Source of the DNA: Metarhizium brunneum | Taxonomy: Eukaryota > Ascomycota > Sordariomycetes > Hypocreales > Clavicipitaceae | DNA: 64,000 nt | Assembly: GCF_013426205.1 (NCBI RefSeq) | Contig: NC_089423.1 | Span: forward strand, 5,890,001 to 5,954,000 | Direction: 5' to 3' | In this document: piece by piece, positions 10,820 through 21,900 of the stretch | How positions within the stretch are numbered: position 1 is the first letter of the stretch | Layout: each line of letters opens with the position of its first letter | The notes under the pieces: generated by a model | Databases searched by the model: none | Seen by the model: the letters and a program-made list of their open reading frames with translations, nothing else | What the model was told of the DNA's origin: nothing | Translations under genes and position numbers: made by a program

Positions 10820-12088
10820 TTAAATACAGAATTTCTTGTCCAGCATTCGTAACGCTCTAGCATCCTCGCTGACACCGCATTTCTCCAAGGCAGCATTGCT
10901 TATCCGTGGGCTGCTACTGCTGGAGCCATTGCTAGCAGGTTTGCTACTAGAAGAGTCGCTAGCAGGGTGGAGCAGCGCTGACAAGCTGGATCTGTGACCA
11001 CTGGGAAAGCCACTGGGCAAACCGCTCTCGTGGGAACTTCTTGGCGGGCTCACGCTGTGATTTCGGGTCGGTGGTGTCATGCCTGGATGTGGGATCGGCG
11101 CTGTGACAGAGTTGAGTGCTGGCAGCGGTCCATGTGACCCCAGTCGTTCCCTGTGTCCGGGAGAGTCTTGGAGTCTAGGCGGCGATGCTCCCCGTTGGTA
11201 TGCTGGGATCGAGGCGGGTTTGGACTGCGGCAGGGGTGGAAGTGAAGGACGGTCGTAGTGTGGCGGCGGTGGTGCGTGAGTATAGTGAGACGCCGCATAT
11301 GCAATAGGGAGTTGCGAAGAAACCTGGGTCATGTGAGGAGGATGAAGAGAATGAAGATGAGTACCCGGCGGGAATGGAGCCGGCGCGTAATGTGCGTATG
11401 GAGGAGTAGCGGCAGGCGATGGTGGCCATCCGTATCCCTGCTGGGCGTAGTGAACATAGGCTTGTTGGTGGGCGTGGGCGTGGTGAGGAGCAATCATATA
11501 CGGCTGTTGCATCGGTGCCCGGGTTAGAGCAGGAGTCTGGTTCGTCTCGCCCATACTTGACTCTGGATACATCCCCTTTGGAGGGGCGATTCCTCTAAGA
11601 GAAGGATCGGAGCTGGGTTGAGGGAGTTCAGGCTGGCCTGGTTGAGGGCGCGAGTAGTATGAAATCAGATGAAGGTGTTGGCCAGTTGAGGTAATGATGC
11701 TGAAAGACTGCTTCATCAAACCGTCGGCTTTGTATCGATAGCCCTCAGGCTCGCCGTCATCATGGTCCTCGTCGCTTCCACGGCCAGAATCAGGTGTCTT
11801 CCCGGCGCCTCGTCGTCCACTTCCAAATCCCCCCCCTCGCTTGCCTTCCATTTCACGATAGGTCAAGAAGCTGCCAGATACACGACTAGCACTCCAGGAC
11901 TTTCCATCAGTCCACCGCCTCATGCCAGCTTCCCTCTCGTCCCATACAAAGACGGAACCGGAGCGAATCGACTGCCTCTCCTTTTCAGAAAGCCGACGCT
12001 GTACTCTGGGTAGCAGCCCCAGCCGACATGCCTCGAATAATTTGATGGCGTCGCCGGGAGTACGCACGAAGCCGTGGTACGTCTCCAT
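10820..12088 (-). CDS. pac2: Gti1/Pac2 family (WOPR-domain) transcription factor
   Basis: A single exon of 422 aa. WOPR proteins are fungus-specific DNA-binding regulators of morphology, sporulation and virulence (Wor1, Ryp1, Sge1, Gti1, Pac2). The two-part WOPR domain is complete: residues 1-80 (ETYHGFVRTPGDAIKLFEAC and the block WTDGKSWSASRVSGSFLTYR) and 117-146 (YRYKADGLMKQSFSI, HLHLISYYS), joined by an acidic-basic insert. The wording near the start, METYHGFVRTP with the block LSEKERQSIRSG, resembles the Pac2 branch rather than the Wor1/Ryp1/Sge1 branch; this assignment comes from memory of the families. The remaining 275 residues are low-complexity (Pro, His, Ser and Gln rich), with Ser-Pro/Thr-Pro phosphorylation candidates, and would be an activation region. 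The upstream side is an 11.5-kb gene-free region. Confidence 0.9.
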   Translation of the reverse strand: METYHGFVRTPGDAIKLFEACRLGLLPRVQRRLSEKERQSIRSGSVFVWDEREAGMRRWTDGKSWSASRVSGSFLTYREMEGKRGGGFGSGRRGAGKTPDSGRGSDEDHDDGEPEGYRYKADGLMKQSFSIITSTGQHLHLISYYSRPQPGQPELPQPSSDPSLRGIAPPKGMYPESSMGETNQTPALTRAPMQQPYMIAPHHAHAHQQAYVHYAQQGYGWPPSPAATPPYAHYAPAPFPPGTHLHSLHPPHMTQVSSQLPIAYAASHYTHAPPPPHYDRPSLPPLPQSKPASIPAYQRGASPPRLQDSPGHRERLGSHGPLPALNSVTAPIPHPGMTPPTRNHSVSPPRSSHESGLPSGFPSGHRSSLSALLHPASDSSSSKPASNGSSSSSPRISNAALEKCGVSEDARALRMLDKKFCI

Positions 12089-13244
12089 CTTGTCTGAACT
12101 GATGGAATCCGTTTTGACGGTTGTTAACCGTACCTGCTTCCGCAGGACGTCAAACCTGGGGAGAAAATAGTCAAATTTGGCGCAAAACTACACCAAAATG
12201 GGGTTCTGGAGAAATGAACTCGAGGCGAATCACTCAAGTTTTTGAAAACTTGGTGAGTACCTGAGCCCAAATCGACGCAGCAGGCAGCCAACCCTTTCAG
12301 GTTAAAAAGTACCGAGTGAACCGAACCAGTCGAGCCTAGGGAGAGATTGATCAGCATCAGGGCAAGAGACTGGCATAGTGTCAAGCTCTTGGGATGATGA
12401 ATAAAACAAAGAGTATGGCAGAGTATGGCAGCGACAGGAGTATTCCAGACAGGTGACAAGGTGGTAGGTAATGAATGTGGGCGAGGCAGCAGGGAGACGA
12501 GCTCTCTTATGGGTGGTGCCAAGATGCTTTCTGGGCTACGACGTCAAGCAAGAAAGACCAGACGCAGCAAGCGTGGAACCCGCCATGCCGATGGCGGCCC
12601 AGAGCGACCGTGAAGTATATTGAGTGGGAAGGTTTGCCGTCATCTTGGTCCGTGCCGGTAAAGTTGATCTGCTGAGATCCACTCGGCCTAAGTTTCCCTT
12701 CTTTGCTGTCAAGGCGCTGCCCTTTGGCGATGTGCATAACAACTTGAGACGAGAGGATCTGCCACCATGCTTCTTAAGGGGGGCTGTGGGAGACGTCTTG
12801 GCAGTCTCGTTGTAACCTTTTGAGTCCACGGGAGTGGACCACAGGCGGCCAGAGGCGATGTTGGTAAAGTTTCCTGGTACACCGCGTGCCTTGACTCCAG
12901 TCCACACTTGGGGCGATACAAAGCTTGCAGCCGGACCAGAAAACATTTCTTGGTGTCGCGGTTCCCGATTGAGAGCATTTCGAATCATGACTCACACACA
13001 AGAGATGCTGGGCCCAGGGAGTACTAACACTATGTTGAATGGCTTGGGTCCACAGAAAGATAGTTTGTGCGCCAAAGTGAGACGTCGGTCCAAATGAAGG
13101 GCGCTTCATCTCATTATGCTCGTGTAAGAAAAGCAGAGGTGAATGAAAGCAGGGATCCAAATCTCATTTCGCAGGCCCGACAAAAATTCATTGCATAAAT
13201 GAATCACCGACGACTTACCGGCTAATTGCTCTTTATACTATAAT

Positions 13245-13295
13245 ATATTATAGTATGTTCGTGTACACTTTGTAATGGGTAGATATGTTCTGCCA
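13245..13295 (+). repeat. Copy B of the diverged 51-bp repeat
   Basis: An ungapped match to 10631-10681 at 37 of 51 positions, in the same orientation. The pair brackets the WOPR gene. A short AT palindrome (ATAATATATTAT, 13240-13251) overlaps its left edge. Confidence 0.6.
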
Positions 13296-13340
13296 CCGAT
13301 TATGTAAGCCGATAATTTATTCAACATAAACTGAGAGTAA

Positions 13341-13440
13341 CGTTGCTGCTGTTGTCGTCGTTGTTGCTGTTGTCGCCGTTGCTGCTGTTGTCGTCGTTGC
13401 TGCTTTGCTTTTGCTGTTGCTGTTGCTGTTGGCCGCCGCT
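13341..13440 (+). repeat. Trinucleotide-rich repeat (GTT/GCT/GTC)
   Basis: About 100 bp of GTT, GCT and GTC triplets. It includes a 36-bp period: the 23 bases from 13341 recur exactly from 13377. On the minus strand it would read as Gln/Arg runs, which I take as a by-product. Confidence 0.85.
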
Positions 13441-14002
13441 TTGAATTGTTGCCGTGAAAAAACATAAGGGATGCCTATCAGGATTTAACGGTAGCTCTCA
13501 CACAAGATACCTCTAAGGTCGGTCAAGAGACGGATGTCAAAGATTACCATGAAATCAAGGAAAGAGATGAGAGAAGCAGGAAAAGGCGAAGAAATAAGGT
13601 TGGGGCAAGGCGCTGTGCGTGACGTGAGTGACGAGCAAGGGACAGGCAGGCCAGCGATCAACGTGAATAAGTGCCATGGATAAGTCGGCGCCGTACAGCC
13701 GAGAAGGGGGGTGGCATGGCAGGGGTCATAAACGCTGGGACTACGGAGGGGTATTTGCGAGGAGACAGTGGCGTGGGTGCAGTAAGGCAGAGAGGAAAGG
13801 CCGAATAGCGTGCTCTCAGAGCAATATGTGTCCTTCCCGCCTGCTTCCCGAACTTCGTGTTCTACCAGGCTTACCACGCCTCCTCCAGGCATCTGGAGCT
13901 GGCGGTGACTTCCGGTGGCTCTGGTTGCTCGGTGGTGCGAGCGCCTCGCTGTCCCAGTTAATATCCCACCCTCGGTTTGTGCGAATAAATATTGCATCTG
14001 CT

Positions 14003-14066
14003 GTACGGAGTACGGAGTAGTATAGTATGTATGTATGTACAATACTCCATTCAAATGTACGGAGTA
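14003..14066. repeat. Cluster of TACGGAGTA words
   Basis: GTACGGAGTACGGAGTA (14003-14019) is followed by a TATGTATGTATGTAC run and another GTACGGAGTA (14057-14066). The same word recurs in many spacers of this window. Confidence 0.7.
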
Positions 14067-17000
14067 GAAGGGCAGACAGCGCTAGCTTGGATTGACTGGG
14101 GACGCCCTGTTCGTCCTCCGAGGACAAGCTTTTATGGGTCGTTTGATGGAGTCAATCTGGCTTGTCTGGCGCAGCTATTGCCAAAGAAGCAGGTGTGGCG
14201 TCGCCCGACCAGCACGCAGCGCATCAGAACGCCATTCTAACAACACACTAATAGTAGTTGCTGGTCGTCTTGCAATCCATTAATTGATAAGCGCAGCACT
14301 CCGTACCCCGTATTCCGTACAACTTGGTGCTCGATATGTGTACAGTTTGTCGACGGGGAGGGTTTGCCGAAGTGCCGGCCAAAGCTCCTGTTGGGAACTT
14401 CGGAACGGCATCAACGGCAAAATAGGAGAAAGCCTATTAGCATAGGCTGCGGAGCAAGGCGCCAACTTTCCCATTGCTAACCCGAAAGTCGGGAGTACTA
14501 ACTCACCTGCTGCAAGTACCACCCAAACCATACGATGTCATTTTTGGTATTCGTGGTACGGAAGGTCGACTCTGTTCGCCAAAAGGCGTACGAAAGGACG
14601 AGTCTTTTGTCTTCTATTTCATCCTACCGGCTTGACCGCAAGTCGCCCGCCGTGGCTTCCAGTTCGTGAATGTCATGGTTGCAGATAAGTTGCCTCCAGG
14701 ATCCAACATTTGGTGCTGTTGCCATCCATATCTTGCGAGCCTAATGACAGCATTGGCCTCTTCAGCCGACCCAGGTCCCCTACTTTGTGTCCCCAAATAA
14801 AGAACAGGCCAAATCAGCCTCCAATGAACAGTGTGGTGGCGGCTTTCTCAAACCAGACGGTTTCGTAGGCACGCCGAATTGCAACGGTTAGAGGCCTCCT
14901 ACACAGACGTTGGTCCGACAAGCAGTAAAACAGAATATCGCAATCCATGTTCCAGGGGGATTGTCAGGGGAGGTTGATCTGGAATAATGATTGACACCGC
15001 GAAAGCTTGAACCGTGCCGCTCGGCCGAGCCAAGAAACCAAAGACGGGAGAGTCATCAAAAAGCCAAGAGCTCTGACGTCTATGGCCACTTCCACGGAGT
15101 ACTACTACTAGATAGAGTAGTCCCATAGCCAGATACCACGACTCAAGGTTGTCCTAATAACTCGCCCCCCCTCCCGGGAATAACAGAAGCTCGTTGATTA
15201 TTCCATGTCGGGCAACGCTATGATTCAGACACTGGACAAAGTTCTTTTGTACGACTACCACGTCAAATGAATGGGCCCAAGACTCTAGCCCACTGTAGAA
15301 GGACAACCGTGGATCGGCTCGGTGAACCTTCATCGCTGGGAAGGTGGGGGGGAGTTGGTGACGAAGCCTCAATCAAAGTTCCGTTGCCGTCCGCCATGGT
15401 CTGTTATTCAATCTTCATCTTCATTCAAGACGTGGTTTTGTCACCCGGCTTCTTTTTGCCGTGATTCTGGCGACGTAATATTGGGTGGGTGTGTTGCCGG
15501 TCTTGGTCTTGATGGTGGCACCCACCAATCAGAGGGCGTTTGAACGGCACAATAAGGTCATAGGTTACCCTCCTAAGCTTAATTTTTCCTCTAGCCTGTT
15601 GACGAAAGGGGCTGTCGTTGTTTGGAACCACAACCTGGCACAAGGCTGCCTGGCTGAGACACGGCCGCCATTGGTCAGACACAAGCCGTGGATACATACA
15701 TTTCTCTCTCTGTCGGGAGTGCGAGTGCGTATGGAGCAACCACGGAGGTTGCCCGCGGTTCCCGTGGCTGGGTTATGGCGAGTCTCTGGGTATGTCGGCA
15801 CTGGTGGAATTGCTTGGCAACTCCAGTTCTCCGTAAAACGGATAGCAAAGCTTTGTATCATAGGAGATCCGCTTTAGCCGGATCTAGAGTGGAAGAATTC
15901 TCCCAATTTGTATGTACTTCGTGGGCACGGTATTAATCAGTTATGCCGTCGTCATGATACGTTGTTTGTCCTCTCCAGGTGCGGATATTGCGGACCAACT
16001 GGGTTCCAAGGTTTAGGATTTGATATGCAGCCGCCGTCTCTCCGTATCCCTTATTGCAGACGAGCGCCATGCTCCGTACATGAAACCATGTTCGTGGCCG
16101 TGGAGCAAACACTGCATCAGCCGCCTTTCCGTGCCGGTTGCCACCCGACTTAATCGCGCGTCCCAGTGTCAGCTCAACGGCCACTCTGACAGAGGTTGGC
16201 TTGTGGCGGCCACGCCTCTGGGTAAGTCGGCACGCAAATTGTCGTCACGCCTCGCAGATTGCGCCAGCCCAAATAACTGAACCTGCAACTAGTAGTCGCA
16301 CAAGCTCGAGCCGCGGCAGAGCCACATGTGTGGTTGATCGTGCCTCCATGTTATTAAACTGTTGCCTGTACAATTTGTATGCGAATGGCCAAGCACCACC
16401 CCTGGGGTGGTCGCTGATGGAGAGCTCTAGAGAGACCGTTGAGATGGGCGGTGAAAGGCAAGCTGTCATCTTCGAAGTGAAGTCGTTTGGGCGAAAACCT
16501 GCCGATAACGTTGTATTCAGCCCATATCTCCAGCTCTAGTAGAAGCGCTGGCTCGCCGACTTCAGCTGCTTAGGGGCTCCAGCATTGTTGGCAAGCATCA
16601 GTACAGCCAACTGCTCTATTCGCATATAGCGTTCTTCGGTTGGCGCTCCCCTGATGTCGTGCTGGATCCTGCGCAGGATCGAAATCGTGGCAAAGAAAGT
16701 GATTAGGTCAATAGTCACTGTTGGTCATCCAAGCAGTCTGTGTGCTATCCAACTCCTGAACAACGTTGGAGGAGTTCCTTCAAGATTTGCGGCGGGGTCT
16801 ATTTGGTGCATCGCGCCTTCCTTTGCTGATGCTCGCACAGCCCTCGTAGCCATCGATCAGAGGCCGTCTCTTCCGGAAGTCAAACATGCAGCTCTCTTTT
16901 CACGAAAATATATTGCGACGTCACGAAATGCGATAATGTGGCCTCCACATTACAGGCAGACATATTTTACTGGTATTGTCTCTTCAACGATGGAATGCGA

Positions 17001-17647
17001 GTCGGTGCAAGAGCCACTTCATCGAGACAGCACGGAGCATGTCAGCTGCAGTGACTGACAGACGGCACAAGAGTGCCATCATGCTATAACCCTCTTGTCG
17101 ATGCCCGCCAATCCTTGCCGGTATAGAGCACATGAAGTGCCGAAAGGTTAATAACCGGATGATGTCTCTATACACTCTTAGTTTCTTAACGGTTTTGTCT
17201 GGAACTCGGGTGACGAAGTTGTAGCGTTGGCAACTGTCTCAGCTTTTTTGGGCATGTCAAGAAATCGCACGTCCATCAGACTCAGCTACTATTTACAGCA
17301 TTACGGAGTAAACATGTACCCGGTAATACGTAATCTCATATTAACTGACAGTGCCGCTGGTGACGGCCTCGAAGGGGCAAATGTACTCCGTACAGAGTGC
17401 TCCGATGTAGTAGACTGTTGAACAGGAGGATCCGCTACAACTTCCCGCCACTTAATCTGAAACAGGCATGCCATTCTTAATTTTCCTCATGCGGCAGATG
17501 CCGTTTAGGGGATGAATGAGGCCAAGATGGATGCTTGGTGTCTTGGACAAGATGCCGGAGCAGGGCCAAGGGTCGTGAGAATGGGGCGGGACAGCGAGGT
17601 AACCCAAAGCTTACCTTAATAGGCGTGTGCCCTGATCTCAGGTACGT

Positions 17648-17671
17648 ATGTACATACATATGTATGTACAT
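17648..17671. repeat. 24-bp perfect palindrome
   Basis: The 24 bases are their own reverse complement. They are built of ATGTAC and ATACAT units around a central CATATG. The palindrome could form a cruciform or bind a dimeric factor. Confidence 0.85.
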
Positions 17672-18911
17672 GCGGAGGAGCTTGGTTAAGCGGCCCTCGC
17701 GCGCCTATTTTGTACGATGCAATTCGAGTACTCCAGACTCCGTACTCGAGCAGATACTGTACAGCTCCTGCCGCATCTGGCAAAGCATATCACAATGGCG
17801 CTTAGTCCTGGAAGCAGGCCGAGGACCATTTGGATCAACCCCGAGACTCCGGCAGTCGTGCTGAGCGAGCGGTTTCAATCGTGATTTACTCCAGCCAAGG
17901 ACCCAAGGGTCAATGCTCCTCATCCTCAGGCTGAGGCATGGCAGTGCGGTCGCCAACATGTCCGCACGCCGAGACGGAGCTAGTGAGAATCAGGTGCCAT
18001 TATGACGTCGGAGGCATGCCGAGCCGGCTCCGACGGCATCTCTCCGTCAAGCTCTCAGTGATACACACATCTAGAGTTAAAGCAGCCCTCAAACCTACCG
18101 CCCGGCGTCAGTGATGCAGGTCAGTGTGGCCTGGCCCTGTGCAATGGAACTGCATCGGAGACAACATGGCGTACAACATGGCGGCATGCTTCCACAGCAT
18201 GCTATGCTACCTTGTAAAATCACCACGACATTGAAAAAAAAATGAAAAACACAAGATAAGCTGTTGGTTTACAGCAGCTCTCGCCTCTGCCTAGAACACG
18301 GGTAATCGGCTCGCTTTGTACACCCCTCCAAGCGACTCCGTACCAAAAACACTGGGTCGATAAATTAAAAAAAAAAGGTTCGGATCTTCAGCCTCCTTTT
18401 AGGTTTTTTTTACTTTTTTCACCCTTCCAAGCCCGTCTTGTTCAGGATGACTCCGCGGGCCATTGCCTGCTTGCCCTGGTGGTCAATATCAAACGACGGT
18501 GGGCATTTCGCAACGTTTAAGCCCTCGTGCATAATGGCGCCAGTCTCCAAGCACAGGCCATACCAGCTAATAACCCAATGCCAAGTAATCCTTCTTCCGT
18601 ACATGTGTACATATGTCCTCGAGGTTCCTCTGGCGGGCTGAGAGGCTCCGCTCGCCTGTTGTACGGAGTCGCATAGCGAGCCAAGGGCAAGCAAGCAAAC
18701 TAGGCACCTCGGCACACTTGGCACCATCCGAACAAAGTACGCATTTACGTGGGTTAACGGCGACGACATTACGTATCTGCCTTTGCACGCGATGCTAAGC
18801 TCGTGTGGCAACGGCTAAATGTAAGCATCAATAGGAACTTTCACAATTACCATATTAATGTGGCCCGTTCCATGGACATGGTGCAAACGAACCAAGGCAA
18901 GAGCGAAGCGG

Positions 18912-18929
18912 AGGGGGGGGTAGGGGGGT
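18912..18929 (+). other. G-rich tract
   Basis: Runs of eight and six G residues are separated by TA and followed by TGG. A G-quadruplex is possible but unproven. Confidence 0.4.
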
Positions 18930-21900
18930 GGAAATTGGCCGAGCGACACGCTACGGCTAACTCGGCGCCCTTGGCCCCTCAATTGCGCTCTCGTCCAGTG
19001 CGACTCGGGCGTTTAAGCATGAATTTAAGCGTTGCAAGCCACTAGGCTTGGCAAGAAAATTACAATTCGCACCGTGTGTGATGAGACAGACTGGCTAAGC
19101 AAACGGGTCCAAATTATTGGCGCCAGTACGACCGTTTGCGACTATTCGCGGCCCTGAGTTAACTGTCGATTGCCATGCTTTGTACATGTGTATACGGGGT
19201 TTTCCGCGATAGCTGCCATCTATTCAGCCTAAAGAAAGGGATTACATAGGAGCAGAATGGGGCATACATACAACACAATAGGTTGCTAGCCTCGTAGCAC
19301 GTTATGGGACTCCTCAGGTCTTGGCTATTGAACGCCTCGTTGCGGCTGGCTGGGGAGTCATTTCAACAACCAAGACACGGAGTACCCGAGTAGAATGTTT
19401 TTCATTTTAATCCAAATGGCTAATGTGGATTGGCTGAGCGGAATTTTTATTCACCCGTGCGCCCAACGCGTCGCACTGTAACACCGGTATGACGGCCAGG
19501 TTTGGGCCACTCATGGGCCAGTGCCAGGGCCAGGAAAGAAGAAAAGACAGATAAGGTGCACGGAACGACGTAAAGCTTGGCCACGCTTGAGATGCCGTCT
19601 GAACCGACTTGGCGGCTTGGCGTCCAGGGATCCCTGCCTATTACTGCAGCCTCCGGTGGATAACGTGTGGGGTGAGAACGAGGGCGTCTGGGAGTCAAAG
19701 AGCAGGTGCTACTCCGTTCGTTGGAGGGGGTGTGCGTGGAGCAGGCGCTGGATCATGGAAAGACTAGTAAAAGGTTTTATGGGGCGGACACAAGCTTTAT
19801 TCCCGAAGCTTGGTGTGGCGGCCGTCGTGATCGTCTGGAGTCGTCCTTTCGTGCGACGCGGCCTGTTTGCGGTTTATGCTTTGCTGTTTGTTCTGTCCGT
19901 TTGCCGTTGCATCTCTCATCCGACTCATCCAAGGTGGCGGAGCACGGTCTGTCAGTGCTTACCGACATGGTGTTCTCTGCGCGATTATTGACTGCGCAGT
20001 ATTGTCCGGAGCACAGAGTAGCTGGCCTGCGAGTTTTGTCGGTTTTTATTTACTTTTCTCTTATTTTTCCCCTTCGTGCGAAGTATATGTACTCCTACTC
20101 TTTCACGGCTTCCAGCTGGAATGGCCCAGATCCAAAATACCCCAGCACCCACCTGGTCAGCAACCAGCCCACTTTTCCGTTGGATTTGCGTTTTGGCACT
20201 GAAGTTGGCCTTGCTTGTTCTTGATGTTTATCTAGTTGCACCCACAAACGGCCGAGGGTGAAGGGCAGGTTGGCTTTTTGACTTTGGATTCTGAAGCCGG
20301 CTGCTACCTACCGTCTGCAGGCTGCACTGCCCCGAGTCACCTCGATGGTTACGGGACTGTGGGCACAGCGAGGACACGAGCGACGAGTACTCTGTACGTA
20401 CCTTGGCACCGGATCGTCAGCAAGGGCGACGTCGTCGATCACACACGCCGAAAGAAAGAAAGAAACCCACCGTGATGAAGAGCTCAAAAGAGAATGGTCC
20501 GAGCCAACCGTTGCCGATTCATCCGTTGTGGACGGCTCGTGGCCAATAGCCTCAGCCCCGGTCATCCCCAGATTGGCCATGCTCAGCATGTCTCCCTAAA
20601 ACATGTCGAGGGAGCTAGCTGCTGCACCCCAAGCAATCCCAAGAAAACCTTGATGACCAGGCGCCACATGTGAGTCCAGAACCAAAAGGGGTGGTCCTTG
20701 TTGCTCCCGTGGTGCTCCATGAGCTTAGATGGCGCAGGACCCTTGTGGCCTCACACCTGGGAGATATGCTTATTGTGACTCTTAAAAGTACGAGAAGACA
20801 CACAGGCAAGCTTAACATGGGCTCATGCACTCGATAAGCCTCGTCGCCGTGTCTTGCTTGTGCTTGGGAACCCACCGGTGCTGCTATGTACAGTACAGAG
20901 AGCCACAGAGCATGGCCCTCGTTCACCGGCCACACCATCCAAGGAGATGCTATTTTCCATGTCGATCCATGGCCCGGAGCTTGTTTCACCACCTTTGTTT
21001 GATACGCCAGCCTGCTCGACCGGCGGCACACCGACAAGGCACTCGTCATTTTACAGACAATAGCTCGGCGCATAGTACAAGAGTCTCACGGCCAAAACAT
21101 TCTTGTCCAGCATCTCCAGTCAAAGTGACACACAGTACTAGTAGTAGTAGTAGGACTAGGTTGATTGCAGACAACGACCAATAAGTGAAACATGCAGGCT
21201 GCACAAAGCCAATTGCCGAACACTACACAAACATGCATGGATGCATGTGTCAAATGAATCCATTACGAACCAAAAAAGCCGACATTGTCTCTCTCGCCGT
21301 CAATGGGCACGGCCGTGCTCAAAGTTGGTGCCGTCGTAGGATGGTGGTTGGGTGGTATTTCTCGTGTAAAGGGCCAGGCACTTTGCGAAACTAGAAAGCA
21401 GCCTGGAACTGTAACCATTCTAGCACCAAGCTGCACTCTAGAGTTTCGAAGTGACGTGTTTTATCCCGGCAGTTTGCCCAAAGCGGCAGCGGCTCAGGCA
21501 TTGCGTTTGATTCTCGAATGAAGCACCCTAGACTCTAATTTCATCGACATAGTCGGAACCTACGGGCTGATAACTAAACCTTATCACGACAGCAACTTTA
21601 GCATATCTCAGTTGTGAGTGATCGGCAAAACCTTGCCGATCCGAGAGCTGTACTTGGGGCAAATCTCATGATTCACAGGAGCGGCGTCACAGCCATCGCT
21701 TGTATGGCTCAAGCAACTGAGTTCCCTAGGAACCGCATCGTTCAATACCAAGCACCCTCCTGGAATAGACTTGAATAAGAAGAATACAAGCAACTCGACG
21801 TGTTTCATTTAATGTCGTTGTTTCGGTTGAGTCACACAACTGGACACCGGACAAAGCCACAAGCCGAGGCTCCCGGGTATGCAGCCCAATATACTCCGAA

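Larger units (their letters stand above)
12089..13480. promoter_or_regulatory. Proximal upstream region of the WOPR gene
   Basis: This region probably carries the promoter and a 5' leader of the WOPR gene, as regulators of this family often have long leaders (inference). It contains copy B of the 51-bp repeat (13245-13295) and a GTT/GCT-rich repeat (13341-13440). A 150-codon minus-strand frame (12536-12988) starts with ATG but has no recognisable domain. Confidence 0.45.

Noticed and set aside
12536..12988. A 150-codon minus-strand frame upstream of the WOPR gene
   Set aside because: It starts with ATG but has no domain, no family wording and overlaps other frames of similar length; it probably lies in a long leader or is chance.
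13485..14054. A 189-codon minus-strand frame
   Set aside because: Composition looks random, there is no domain, and it runs through TACGGAGTA and TATG repeats.
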